A stretch of 64,000 nucleotides of DNA from JBBAGC01 sp964491265 (GTDB lineage Bacteria; Spirochaetota; UBA4802; UBA5550). Under the pieces are notes generated by a model. That model saw only the letters and a list, made by a program, of their open reading frames with translations, was not told the DNA's origin and did not search any database. The DNA lies in contig CAZBFP010000003.1 of assembly GCA_964491265.1 (NCBI GenBank), positions 124,001 to 188,000 on the forward strand. Direction: 5' to 3'. Of this stretch, positions 45,625-52,916 are shown piece after piece. Each line of letters starts with the position of its first letter. Within the stretch, counting starts at the first letter, position 1. Both the position numbers and the translations under genes were made by a program.

Positions 45625-47049
45625 ATGAATCTGGAAACTATCAAATCATTTATATCTAATGGTGAAAGTCTTACCATAGAGTTCAAAGAATCAAAAAAAC
45701 AGCTCAATAAAGATTTATATAAAACAGTATGCGCATTTTCAAATCGTGCAGGCGGACATATATTTTTAGGTATAAATGATGATGGTGCTATAGTTGGAGT
45801 AAACGAAAATGATATTGAGAGCATTAAAAAAGATTTTGTGACAACTATAAATAATCCTCAAAAATTTAATCCACCACTGTATCTTAACATAGAAACTATA
45901 GAATTGGAAAACAAAAAGATTTTATATATCCATGTGCCGCAAAGTAAGTCGGTTCATAGCCTGAACGGCAAAATATTTGATAGAAACAACGATAGTGATA
46001 TAAATATTACAGGGCAAAATGCAAATATTGCAAAGCTGTATCTCATCAAGCAGGATACATACACAGAAGATAAAGTTTTTCCTTATGCAGCGATGGATGA
46101 TTTTGATTTGGATCTTATAAAACGGATACGAATGGCAGCTTCAAATAGACGAGTCGATACCCATCCATGGAAAGGTTTGAGTGATTTTGAGATTCTAAAA
46201 AGTTCAGGGCTTTATAAAATTGATAAAACTTCAAATAAAAAAGGCTTTACCCTTGGAGCTATTTTGCTTTTTGGTAAAGATGAAACTATTATAAACGCCT
46301 TGCCTCATCACAAAACTGACCTCATACTTCGCAAGGTAAATCTTGATAGATATGATGATCGAGAGGTGGTTACAACCAACTTAATCGATAGTTACTATAA
46401 AATGATGGAGTTTGTTAAAAAACACCTGAACGATCCTTTTTATCTTGAGGGTGATATGCGAATAAGTCTGAGAGATACAATATTTCGTGAAGCAGTAGCG
46501 AACAACTTAATACATAGAGAGTATAGCAGTGCTTATGTGGCAAAGATGATTATAGAAAATGGCAGAGTCGTTTTTGAAAATGCGAATATCCCGCATTTTT
46601 ATGGAGAACTTAAACCATCAAACTTTACTCCATACCCGAAAAATCCGAACATTGCTAAAATATTCCGGGAAATAGGTTTTGCAGATGAACTGGGAAGTGG
46701 AGTCAAAAATCTTTATAAATATGCAAAAGCCTATGGCGGAAGCGATCCTGTGATAGTAGAGGGGGAAGTATTTTTTATAGAAATACAAATTTCATCAGAA
46801 ACTAAGCAGCAAAATATAAATGAGGGAATAAATGAGGGAATAAATGAGGGAATAAATGAGGGAATAAATGAGGGAATAAGCCCTCTTTATATTTATATCA
46901 AAAATAATCCAGGCAAAAGGGTTTCACAAATAGAAAAAAACTTGAATGTTCCCGCAAAAACACTTGAGCGATGGATAAAACAACTTAAAGATGAAGGTAA
47001 AATAGTATATAAAGGTAGTAAAAAGACAGGAGGGTATTTTGCTCTCTAA
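45625..47049 (+). CDS. Schlafen-AlbA/ATPase/winged-helix protein (complete)
   Basis: The 474-residue protein has an AlbA_2 domain (residues ~1-125, with LTIEFKESKK and GGHIFLGINDDG) and an HATPase_c_4-like region (about 260-385: REAVANNLIHREYSSAYVAK, GFADELGSGVKNLYKYAKAY). A linker made of five 12-bp units (residues NEGI repeated) follows, then a C-terminal winged helix with RWIKQLKDEGKIVYKG. Such proteins are widespread putative regulators or defence-associated ATPases. Only this copy and the one at 49267 are complete. Confidence 0.8.
   Translation: MNLETIKSFISNGESLTIEFKESKKQLNKDLYKTVCAFSNRAGGHIFLGINDDGAIVGVNENDIESIKKDFVTTINNPQKFNPPLYLNIETIELENKKILYIHVPQSKSVHSLNGKIFDRNNDSDINITGQNANIAKLYLIKQDTYTEDKVFPYAAMDDFDLDLIKRIRMAASNRRVDTHPWKGLSDFEILKSSGLYKIDKTSNKKGFTLGAILLFGKDETIINALPHHKTDLILRKVNLDRYDDREVVTTNLIDSYYKMMEFVKKHLNDPFYLEGDMRISLRDTIFREAVANNLIHREYSSAYVAKMIIENGRVVFENANIPHFYGELKPSNFTPYPKNPNIAKIFREIGFADELGSGVKNLYKYAKAYGGSDPVIVEGEVFFIEIQISSETKQQNINEGINEGINEGINEGINEGISPLYIYIKNNPGKRVSQIEKNLNVPAKTLERWIKQLKDEGKIVYKGSKKTGGYFAL
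46819..46878 (+). repeat. Five tandem AATGAGGGAATA units in the AlbA-protein linker
   Basis: Five exact 12-bp units encode the four-residue period N-E-G-I between ATPase and winged-helix domains. Confidence 0.9.
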
Positions 47050-47073
47050 ATTTAGCCCGGGAATTGGAATATT

Positions 47074-47433
47074 TTGATAAATAAAATATTTAATGTCTGC
47101 AAAAAAAATGGTTTTAAAGAGCCTTTATTGGAAGAAATTGCCGGTGGGGTAAGTATTACTTTTTTCAATAAAAGTAAAACTACCAGTAAAACTACCAGTA
47201 AAACTACCAGTAAAACTACCAGTAAAACTACCAGTAAAACCGCTGCTGGACAGGCAGATAAAATTGTTGAAATAATCGATAAAAATCCTGTTGTTACAGC
47301 CCGTGAGATTGCGGGGATGCTTGGTTTGTCCGAGCATGGTGTGCGTTATCATTTAAAAAAACTTAAAAAGGCAAATGTTTTACAATATACAGGTTCATCA
47401 AAAAAAGGGCATTGGGAAGTGGTTAAGGATTAG
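47074..47433 (+). pseudogene. C-terminal fragment of another AlbA-type protein (12-bp repeat linker + winged helix)
   Basis: TTG at 47074 starts a 119-residue frame that begins in the middle of the family: NKIFNVCKKNGFKEPLLEE is the end of the ATPase region. Next come five and a half units of AGTAAAACTACC (residues S-K-T-T) and a winged helix ending LKKANVLQYTGSSKKGHWEV. The AlbA and most of the ATPase part are missing. It starts with the DNA word GGGAATTGGAATATTTTGA, also found at about 45491. It may be expressed, but as a DNA-binding fragment. Confidence 0.6.
47173..47240 (+). repeat. Tandem AGTAAAACTACC units
   Basis: Five full and one partial 12-bp units encoding S-K-T-T repeats in the linker of the fragment. 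Confidence 0.9.
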
Positions 47434-47464
47434 GGATTAGGGATTAGGGCTTACGCGGAGGCGC

Positions 47465-47580
47465 ACTTCGGCTTCGCTTGCTTCGGCTTCGCTTGCTTCG
47501 GCTTCGCTCAGCACGAGCAGTACGAGCAGTACGAGCAGCACGAGCACCACGAGCAGCACGAGCAGCACGAGCAGCACGAG
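47465..47580 (+). repeat. 15-bp/9-bp tandem array (locus 1)
   Basis: Repeats of GCTTCGGCTTCGCTT lead into 9-bp units CACGAGCAG/TACGAGCAG (about seven). They follow CTTACGCGGAGGCG and precede the first GxxExxY remnant. In one frame this reads E-Q-Y/H repeats, in the other strand L-V-L; both are consequences of the repeat rather than evidence of a protein. Confidence 0.85.
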
Positions 47581-47598
47581 AATCCGGGGAGAGTTTTT

Positions 47599-47764
47599 TT
47601 GGATATTGATTTAATTACAGGGAAAATTATTGATTCTGCTTTTGGCATTCACTAAGGCCCTGGGCCGGGTCTGCTTGAGTCTGTTTATGAGGTCGGGATG
47701 GTAATTAATTCTGGTGACTCTTTGTTTAATAAACGGATAGTGAATAATTATAAACCTTCTGCAC
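47599..47764 (+). pseudogene. GxxExxY gene remnant 1 (nonsense + internal deletion)
   Basis: TTG start after GGGGAGAG. The frame LDIDLITGKIIDSAFGIH is followed by TAA (47653) where complete copies have AAA, then GPGPGLLESVYEVG and a jump to INSGDSLFNKRIVNNYKP. The central ~75 residues present at 61880-62299 are missing. Confidence 0.8.
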
Positions 47765-47790
47765 CTGCAAAGTTATATCTCTATGTCCGC

Positions 47791-47965
47791 CTGGTTAATA
47801 CTTGACCGGATAGCTTAAAAGTATTAATTTACTGTCCAAGAGCAGCCTGAAGTCAAGTATGCGTATTACAGAATATGAGAGAAAAAAATTAAAGCTGTTA
47901 TAGAAAAGATTTTCGGGACAAAAGCGGAAGTATTTTACACTGAAAATGATATATCTAAACTATAA
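47791..47965 (+). pseudogene. MNT-type nucleotidyltransferase fragment with promoter block (copy 2)
   Basis: TTAATACTT (47795-47803) and AAGTATTAA (47819-47827) form an inverted repeat, shared nearly with copy 1. ATG at 47859 reads MRITEYERKK; one missing A in a 7-A run shifts the frame. With 8 A, as in copy 1, it would continue IKAVIEKIFGTKAEVFY to a stop at 47965. It is truncated relative to real nucleotidyltransferases. Confidence 0.55.
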
Positions 47966-47986
47966 TGATGAATTAAGGGGGCTTTT

Positions 47987-48205
47987 ATGAAATATACTGT
48001 GGTTATAACTTATGATGAAGAATACGAGGGATATGTTGTAGATGTACCTGAACTATTCGGCTGCATGAGCCAGGGTAAAACAATTGATGAGGCTTTAAAA
48101 AACGTTAAAGATGCAATTAAAGGTTGGCTCCTTGTTGAAGAAAAAAGAGGTTTTGTAAATGTATCTGAGCCAAGGGAGGTGTTTCTCGGTGAGGTAATTG
48201 TCTGA
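47987..48205 (+). CDS. hicB: HicB-family antitoxin
   Basis: The 72-residue protein matches the HicB fold: KYTVVITYDEEYEGYVVDVP then LFGCMSQGKTIDEALKNVKD. GGGGGC precedes the ATG. It lies before hicA with a one-base overlap (TGATG), so it is a HicBA-ordered module that should neutralise the HicA mRNA interferase. Confidence 0.88.
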   Translation: MKYTVVITYDEEYEGYVVDVPELFGCMSQGKTIDEALKNVKDAIKGWLLVEEKRGFVNVSEPREVFLGEVIV

Positions 48206-48423
48206 TGGGTTTTCTTGGTAATATTTCCGGGAAAAAGGCTGCGAAAGTTTTTGCAAAGACAGGTTATTCCATGGAACATCAGACAGGGAGCCACATGATT
48301 CTTGCGCATCAATGGCGGCCTACACTTTCTATCCCGGCACATAAAGAGCTCGCACCGGGACTTCTGCGTGGACTTATCAGGAAAAGCGGACTTACGGTAG
48401 AAGAATTCTTAAATTTGATGTAA
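48205..48423 (+). CDS. hicA: HicA-family toxin (mRNA interferase)
   Basis: The 72-residue protein has the HicA dsRBD-like fold with GYSMEHQTGSHMILAHQWRP, containing the catalytic His of the GSH motif, and LTVEEFLNLM at the end. It cleaves mRNA when not bound by HicB. It starts in the stop codon of hicB. Confidence 0.88.
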   Translation: MGFLGNISGKKAAKVFAKTGYSMEHQTGSHMILAHQWRPTLSIPAHKELAPGLLRGLIRKSGLTVEEFLNLM

Positions 48424-48478
48424 TGGTTATTGTTATTGTTTACAAAAACAGCAAGGCAAGTAAGTACTGGATAGAGTC

Positions 48479-48676
48479 ATGAAAGTTTTTTATGATCCCG
48501 AAGTCGATATTGTAAGAATTATTTTTAGCAATGTTCCTATAGTCGAGAGCGATGAAGATAAACCGGGTGTTATTATTGATTATGATGCAGATGGCAATAT
48601 TGTGGGTATGGAAATCCTTGACGCGTCTAAAAAAATGGAAAAACCGGGTTCCATTGAATTTGAAATAGCCGTGTGA
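48479..48676 (+). CDS. DUF2283 family protein
   Basis: The 65-residue protein (MKVFYDPEVDIVRIIFSN, then PGVIIDYDADGNIVGMEIL) matches DUF2283, often found beside a small DUF4258-like partner; none is present here. It may be an orphan antitoxin. The AlbA-type fragment begins at its stop. Confidence 0.75.
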   Translation: MKVFYDPEVDIVRIIFSNVPIVESDEDKPGVIIDYDADGNIVGMEILDASKKMEKPGSIEFEIAV

Positions 48677-48974
48677 TAAAAAGAGAATTACAGAAGCATG
48701 CGAGATGAACGGCAACAGGGTTGAGTTTTCTTTTTCCGATGCTTTTACGATTGAAATTTTTTCGAATGATACTGGCGATAATGTCACCGATAGACAAAAT
48801 CAGATTCTGGTTTTGATAAAAGAAAACAGGAATATATCAACTCGCGAGATAGCTGAGTATCTCAATGTATCAAGAAGAACTGTATTAAGAGATATAGAAG
48901 AGATGAAAAATAGTAATAAGATAAATAGAATAGGAAAAGAAAAAGGCGGCCATTGGGAAGTAATTAAGGGTTAA
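48677..48974 (+). pseudogene. AlbA-type protein fragment (end of ATPase region + winged helix)
   Basis: Reading from the DUF2283 stop, the frame KRITEACEMNGNRVEFSFSD then AFTIEIFSNDTGDNVTDRQN is the family segment between ATPase and winged helix, followed by NISTREIAEYLNVSRRTVLR and GGHWEVIKG. There is no start of its own except ATG at 48705. It is 5' truncated exactly at the joint with the upstream gene. Confidence 0.65.
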
Positions 48975-49004
48975 AGATTAAGGGTTAAGAATTAAGGATC
49001 AGGG

Positions 49005-49031
49005 CTCACGCGGAGGCGCGGAGGCGCAGAG
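49005..49031 (+). repeat. 5' terminal repeat of GxxExxY package
   Basis: CTCACGCGGAGGCGCGGAG and GCGCAGAG form a 27-bp end that pairs with 49218-49243 (24 of 26 positions; the two differences are C/T). Confidence 0.75.
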
Positions 49032-49050
49032 AGAAGCAGGGGAGAGTTTT

Positions 49051-49257
49051 TTGGATATTGATTTAATTACAGGGAAAATTATTGATTCTGCTTTTAGCAT
49101 TTATAAAGGCCCTGGGCCAGGTCTGCTTGAGTCTGTTTATGAAGTCGGGTTGCTTATTAATTCTGGTGATTCTCTGTTTAAGAATGGAGTAAAACGGATA
49201 GTGAATAATTATAAGCCCTCTGCGTCTCCGCGTCTCCGCGTGAACATGTGTGATTGA
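49051..49257 (+). pseudogene. GxxExxY gene remnant 2 (in-frame internal deletion)
   Basis: TTG start, GGGGAGAG upstream. The 68-residue frame joins GPGPGLLESVYEV directly to GLLINSGDSLFKNGV and ends SASPRLRVNMCD. The complete copy at 61880 has ~70 more residues between; the joint falls on GAAGT/GAGGT. The PD-(D/E)xK core is lost, so it is probably not functional. Confidence 0.8.
49218..49243 (+). repeat. 3' terminal repeat of GxxExxY package
   Basis: CTCTGCGTCTCCGCGTCTCC and GCGTGA, inverted relative to 49005-49031, encodes the last residues of the GxxExxY frame. Confidence 0.75.
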
Positions 49258-49266
49258 GGTATTTTT

Positions 49267-50601
49267 TTGAAGCAAAGTGATTTACAATTTATTCTGGAAT
49301 CGGGCGAGGGGCAGTTTGTCGAGTTTAAGGAATCACCGGATAAAAGTTTATCAAAGGAAATTACTGCTTTTGCAAATGCCTCCGGTGGTTCTATTTATAT
49401 TGGAATTTCTGACAACGGTGAGATTAAGGGTATATCAATAACAAATAAACTAAAGTCAGAGATTCAGGATATTGCCAGAAACTGTGATCCTCCAGTAATT
49501 ATATCTATTGAGGAGATGGACAATATACTGGCTATTACTGTAAAAGAAGGAGCAAATAAGCCATATTCATGCTCGTCCGGTTTTTATATGAGAATGGGAG
49601 CTAATTCTCAAAAGATGAACCGCGATGAAATACTTGCCCTTGCAGTAAAAAGCGGCAAAGTCAGATTTGATGAGCAGATTTGCGCCAATTTTGAATGGAC
49701 TGATTTTGATGATGAAAAGTTGAAATATTTTCTTAAACTTGCAAAAATATCATATAATCTTGAGAGGGATGAAGTTCTAACAAATCTCAGGGTATTAAAT
49801 AATGACGGCTTTACAAACGCGGGTGTGCTGTTTTTTGCAAAAGAACCGGGTAAATATATTATAAGTTCAAAGATCAGGTGTATTCATTTTAAGGATGACA
49901 AGAGGCTTGATATTCTGGATAAAAAGGTAATAGACCGGGGTATTATTGGGAATATTGAATTTGCCCTGGAGTACCTGACCGAACGTGTTCCTGTTAAATA
50001 TGAAATAAAAAAACTTGCCAGGGATGAATACCCTGAGTACCCGGTGAGTGCCTACAGAGAGGCTATTATTAATTCTATTATACACTTCGATTATTTTCTT
50101 GGAGATTCTGTAGCGATTGAGAAATTAAAAGACCGGATTATACTTGTGAATAAAGGGGAGTTGCTATTCCCTGAGGCGGATTTCGGCAAAAGGAGTGAGC
50201 CGCGAAACAGGCTGATGGCTGATCTGTTATCAAGAACAGATTATATGGAAAAGGCAGGAACAGGTGTCAAGAGAATTAGAGAAGCCTGTAATAAAAACGG
50301 CAACAAGGTTGAATTCTTTTTTTCTGATGCTTTTAGAATTGAAATATATTCAAATACCAGCGAGAAAAATGTCCCAGAAAATGTCCCAGGAAATGTCCCA
50401 GAAAATGTCCCAGAAAACAGGGAATTAAAGATTCTTGATATTGTTAAATTAAACAGCAAGGTGACTATTGGTGAGCTTGCAGATATATTAGAAGTTGACC
50501 CTAAAACAATAAAAAGGGATATAACTAAGCTAAAAAAAGAACAGTTATTAAAACGGATTGGTCCTGACAAGGGCGGGCATTGGGAAGTGGTTAAGGATTA
50601 A
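49267..50601 (+). CDS. Schlafen-AlbA/ATPase/winged-helix protein (complete, second copy)
   Basis: The 444-residue protein starts at TTG (49267), 9 nt after the GxxExxY remnant, with GAGG upstream. AlbA_2 domain (QFVEFKESPDKSLSKEITAF, GGSIYIGISDNGEIKG), ATPase-like region (YREAIINSIIHFDYFLGDSV, KAGTGVKRIREACNKNGNK), a linker of four 12-bp units (E-N-V-P), and a winged helix ending KRIGPDKGGHWEVVKD. Same family as 45625 but clearly diverged. Confidence 0.8.
   Translation: MKQSDLQFILESGEGQFVEFKESPDKSLSKEITAFANASGGSIYIGISDNGEIKGISITNKLKSEIQDIARNCDPPVIISIEEMDNILAITVKEGANKPYSCSSGFYMRMGANSQKMNRDEILALAVKSGKVRFDEQICANFEWTDFDDEKLKYFLKLAKISYNLERDEVLTNLRVLNNDGFTNAGVLFFAKEPGKYIISSKIRCIHFKDDKRLDILDKKVIDRGIIGNIEFALEYLTERVPVKYEIKKLARDEYPEYPVSAYREAIINSIIHFDYFLGDSVAIEKLKDRIILVNKGELLFPEADFGKRSEPRNRLMADLLSRTDYMEKAGTGVKRIREACNKNGNKVEFFFSDAFRIEIYSNTSEKNVPENVPGNVPENVPENRELKILDIVKLNSKVTIGELADILEVDPKTIKRDITKLKKEQLLKRIGPDKGGHWEVVKD
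50365..50412 (+). repeat. Four tandem GAAAATGTCCCA units
   Basis: Four 12-bp units (one GGAAATGTCCCA variant) encode the four-residue period E/G-N-V-P in the linker. Confidence 0.9.
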
Positions 50602-50610
50602 GGATCAGGG

Positions 50611-50711
50611 CTCACGCGGAGGCGTACTTCGGCTTCGCTTGCTTCGGCTTCGCTCAGCACGAGCAGTACGAGCAGCACGAGCAGTACGAGCAGCACGAGC
50701 AGCACGAGCAG
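50611..50711 (+). repeat. CGCGGAG end and 9-bp array (locus 2), no GxxExxY downstream
   Basis: CTCACGCGGAGGCG then ACTTCGGCTTCGCTTGCTTC and CACGAGCAG/TACGAGCAG units, ending in GAGTTTACAGAG. It begins 10 nt after the AlbA-type gene stop. The expected GxxExxY frame is absent. Confidence 0.85.
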
Positions 50712-50734
50712 AGTTTACAGAGTTGCGGTTAAGC

Positions 50735-50775
50735 TGTCTGAATCAGGATTCTCAGGATTTAAGGATTAGCAGGAT
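50735..50775 (+). repeat. Half of CAGGATT-type dispersed repeat
   Basis: CTGAATCAGGATTCTCAGG then ATTTAAGGATTAGCAGGAT matches the left arm of the 51781-51905 element. Confidence 0.6.
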
Positions 50776-50942
50776 GTGTAGTTTTTGTGTGGAATATGTA
50801 ATTATCCTGGAGAGCCGCTAGCCGCTGACTGTAGTTGTATAGTTTTCAGTGTATGTTGCAGGGTTAAAATTTATTGACAATTAGATATTATGCCTTTCTT
50901 TATTAATTGCAATAAGGTAGGCGTTAAGGTTCAGGAGGCACT

Positions 50943-51179
50943 ATGGTTAAAATAGAATTATCAAAAGCGAAAGAAGAATTATCCACTCTTATCAGTCTGG
51001 TTAGTAAAGGCGAAAGGGTTATTATAATAAAAAACAATAAGCCTGTTGCTGATCTTGTAAAGCATGAAATGAAAAATGAAAGAAAGCTTGGTCTTTTAAG
51101 GGGCAGGTTGTCTATACCTGAGAATTTCAATGATGAGGATGAAGAAATCAATTCGATGTTTTACGGTAAACAATCGTGA
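50943..51179 (+). CDS. Phd/YefM-family antitoxin
   Basis: The 78-residue protein begins KIELSKAKEELSTLISLVSK and GERVIIIKNNKPVADLVKHE, the Phd DNA-binding half, and ends with a short acidic toxin-neutralising tail. AGGAGG lies 5 nt before the ATG. It overlaps the PIN toxin gene by 4 nt. Confidence 0.85.
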   Translation: MVKIELSKAKEELSTLISLVSKGERVIIIKNNKPVADLVKHEMKNERKLGLLRGRLSIPENFNDEDEEINSMFYGKQS

Positions 51180-51547
51180 AAATAATTATAGATACTCATA
51201 TTTTTTTGTGGGTGTTGACTGAGCCTGAGAAGCTTAAACAGGAATACCTGGGACATATTTTAGATATTTCCAACGAAATATTTGTCAGTTCTATTGCCAT
51301 TGCTGAAATTGCCATTAAAAATTCGATAGGAAAGCTGGATTTTGATTTTGATATAGGTGATGCTGTTCAAATGAGCGGATTTGAACCTCTGGATTTTAAT
51401 GTAGAAGACGCAATTGAGCTTATGAGGCTGCCCTTTCACCACAAAGATCCATTCGATAGGATGATGATATCTCAAAGTATAACACGCAATTATTATATAA
51501 TTTCTGATGATTATAAATTTAAATCCTATCCATGTAAATTATTATAA
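51176..51547 (+). CDS. PIN-domain toxin (VapC-like)
   Basis: The 123-residue protein has the PIN motif IIIDTHIFLWVLTEPEK with its first Asp, acidic EIAIK near residue 43 and HHKDPFDRMMISQS near 94. It is partnered with the Phd-type antitoxin. RNA cleavage is the family activity. Its last codons abut the start of a truncated YgiT gene. Confidence 0.85.
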   Translation: MKIIIDTHIFLWVLTEPEKLKQEYLGHILDISNEIFVSSIAIAEIAIKNSIGKLDFDFDIGDAVQMSGFEPLDFNVEDAIELMRLPFHHKDPFDRMMISQSITRNYYIISDDYKFKSYPCKLL

Positions 51548-51767
51548 CGTCTGCGGCGGCAGTAAGATCGAAGGAACTACAACTTTTTTTGCAGACTTAG
51601 GCAGCGGTGTTGTTGTTATCAGACATGTTCCTGCTCTTATTTGTGATCAATGCGGAGCTGACTGGATCGAAGACAGTATTGCGGAAACTATTGAAAAAAT
51701 TGTAGAAGATGTGCGTGAAAAAGGCTCAGTTATTGAAATGAAGGAGTTCTCTAAAATAGCAAGTTGA
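51548..51767 (+). pseudogene. YgiT/MqsA-type zinc-finger antitoxin, 5' truncated
   Basis: The frame NVCGGSKIEGTTTFFADLGS then VVVIRHVPALICDQCGADWI matches the YgiT-type zinc finger. The start codon and the first Cys pair (usually MKCxxC) are gone. The reading frame runs back into the vapC tail in a different frame. The partner toxin is missing. Confidence 0.65.
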
Positions 51768-51780
51768 TAGAAATAATCTG

Positions 51781-51905
51781 GCTGAAACAGGATTTACAGG
51801 ATTTATGGATTAGCAGGATTGATTGTTTTTTGTGTGGAGTAAGTATTTGTCCCGCAGAGCCTTAATCCTGAAAATCTTCTAATCCTGTAAATCCTGATTC
51901 AGACA
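51781..51905. repeat. Inverted CAGGATT-type element (MITE-like)
   Basis: CTGAAACAGGATTTACAGG with ATTTATGGATTAGCAGGATT on the left, mirrored by AATCCTGAAAATCTTCTAAT and CCTGTAAATCCTGATTCAG on the right. It forms a long imperfect hairpin just before the EPS-type MarR promoter. The left arm recurs at 50735. Confidence 0.7.
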
Positions 51906-51933
51906 AATTAAGCTCCAATAATCAGCTTTTAAC

Positions 51934-51977
51934 TTGACATAAAAACTCCACTATTATAATTGTTCACAACATGAACA
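51934..51977 (+). promoter_or_regulatory. Promoter and operator of EPS-type MarR gene, copy A
   Basis: TTGACA (51934-51939), 15-bp spacer, TATAAT (51955-51960), then the palindrome TGTTCA-CAACA-TGAACA (51961-51977), which contains the ATG (51971). Transcription would start about 4 nt before the ATG, so the mRNA is probably leaderless, and the operator can block both transcription and start. Confidence 0.7.
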
Positions 51978-52315
51978 GAAATAAAGAAAATATATCCCTT
52001 GAGGATACCTACGCCATTTTTAAAGAGATTGAACGCTCTGGTGAGCTGTCCCAGCGCGATTTCGCGGGTAAGCTTGGCTACAGTCTTGGGAAAGTAAACT
52101 TTTTAATTAAAGCCCTTACTGAAAAGGGGCTTGTTAAAATGGAAAATTTTGCTAAAAGCAATAATAAAATGGGTTATAGATACGTTCTTACCCCCAGAGG
52201 GATAAGTGAAAAATATCAGATAACCGCTGATTTTTTAAAGCGGAAAGAGGCAGAGTTTATAAAGATGCAGGTTGAGATTGAGGAGCTGAGGAGGGCACTT
52301 GGGCAGGCTCAGTGA
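51971..52315 (+). CDS. MarR-family EPS-associated regulator, copy A
   Basis: The 114-residue protein has a winged helix (DTYAIFKEIERSGELSQRDF, then AGKLGYSLGKVNFLIKALTE) and a C-terminal coiled coil (KRKEAEFIKMQVEIEELRRA). This type is found before polysaccharide gene clusters. It differs from copy B (61246) only at the C-terminus (VEIEELRRALGQAQ against MEIEELRKALGYEQ) and shares its promoter. Its mRNA is probably leaderless. Confidence 0.85.
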   Translation: MNRNKENISLEDTYAIFKEIERSGELSQRDFAGKLGYSLGKVNFLIKALTEKGLVKMENFAKSNNKMGYRYVLTPRGISEKYQITADFLKRKEAEFIKMQVEIEELRRALGQAQ

Positions 52316-52399
52316 CCAGTTGCCGGTTATGAGGGATTCGGGGTTAAAGATTAAGGATTGGCCACAGAGGAGCAGAGTTCACAGAGGGGTTTTTTGGTC

Positions 52400-52506
52400 T
52401 CACGCGGAGGCGCGGAGGCGTACTTCGGCTTCGCTTGCTTCGGCTTCGCTCAGCACAAGCAGCACGGGCAGCACGGGCAGCACGGGCAGCACGGGCAGCA
52501 CGAGTA
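52400..52506 (+). repeat. CGCGGAG end and 15-bp/9-bp array (locus 3)
   Basis: CTCACGCGGAGGCGCGGAGG, then ACTTCGGCTTCGCTTGCTTC and CACGGGCAG units (a G-for-A variant). It precedes GxxExxY remnant 3. Confidence 0.85.
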
Positions 52507-52529
52507 GAGAGAAGCTGGGGGGTGTTTTT

Positions 52530-52695
52530 TTGGATATTGATTTAATTACAGGGAAAATTATTGATTCTGCTTTCAGCATTCACAAAGGCCTTGGGCCGGG
52601 TCTGCTTGAGTCTGTTTAAGAATGGAGTAAAACGAATAGTGAATAATTATAAACCCTCTGCGTCTCCGCGGCTCTGCGTGAACATGTGTGATTGA
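52530..52695 (+). pseudogene. GxxExxY gene remnant 3 (internal deletion with frameshift)
   Basis: TTG start. The frame LDIDLITGKIIDSAFSIHKG then LGPGLLESV meets TAA (52617). The DNA jumps from TCTGTTTA(tgag) to (ctt)TGTTTA(aaaatgg) of the full-length gene, sharing GTTTA at the joint. The end CTCTGCGTCTCCGCGG and GTGTGATTGA is kept. Confidence 0.85.
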
Positions 52696-52723
52696 GGCAC
52701 GGAGAAGAGTAGAGGAAAGCGGG

Positions 52724-52819
52724 GAGTTTCGGCTCATACTGGATGAGTTTGAAATTTTGCGGTCGCAATCTGCGGCCTTAAATTTATCTAAAAGAAGAAA
52801 CACGCCATTTGTTTTTTAA
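52724..52819 (+). pseudogene. ORF6N-domain fragment A
   Basis: The frame EFRLILDEFEILRSQSAALN then LSKRRNTPFVF and stop is the middle of an ORF6N domain, ending just before the usual TEQGV motif. The same fragment occurs at 62328-62423. Confidence 0.65.
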
Positions 52820-52828
52820 GGATCAGGG

Positions 52829-52856
52829 CTCACGCGGAGTCGCGGAGACGCGGAGA
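52829..52856 (+). repeat. CGCGGAG-type end sequence (solitary)
   Basis: CTCACGCGGAGTCGCGGAGA, then CGCGGAG, upstream of the complete ORF6N gene. No array follows. Confidence 0.6.
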
Positions 52857-52916
52857 AGAGTAGAGAATAAAAAAATAGTAATTATGGCTGAGCGCGAAAT
52901 GTGATGAGAGAGTTTT

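Noticed and set aside
48677..48974. An independent small HTH regulator starting at 48705
   Set aside because: The open frame continues upstream with sequence that matches the ATPase region of AlbA-type proteins, so it is a truncated family member.
45625..50601. A prophage or integrase-bearing island
   Set aside because: ORF6N and AlbA proteins are phage-associated in other contexts, but no integrase, capsid or terminase gene is visible in the window.
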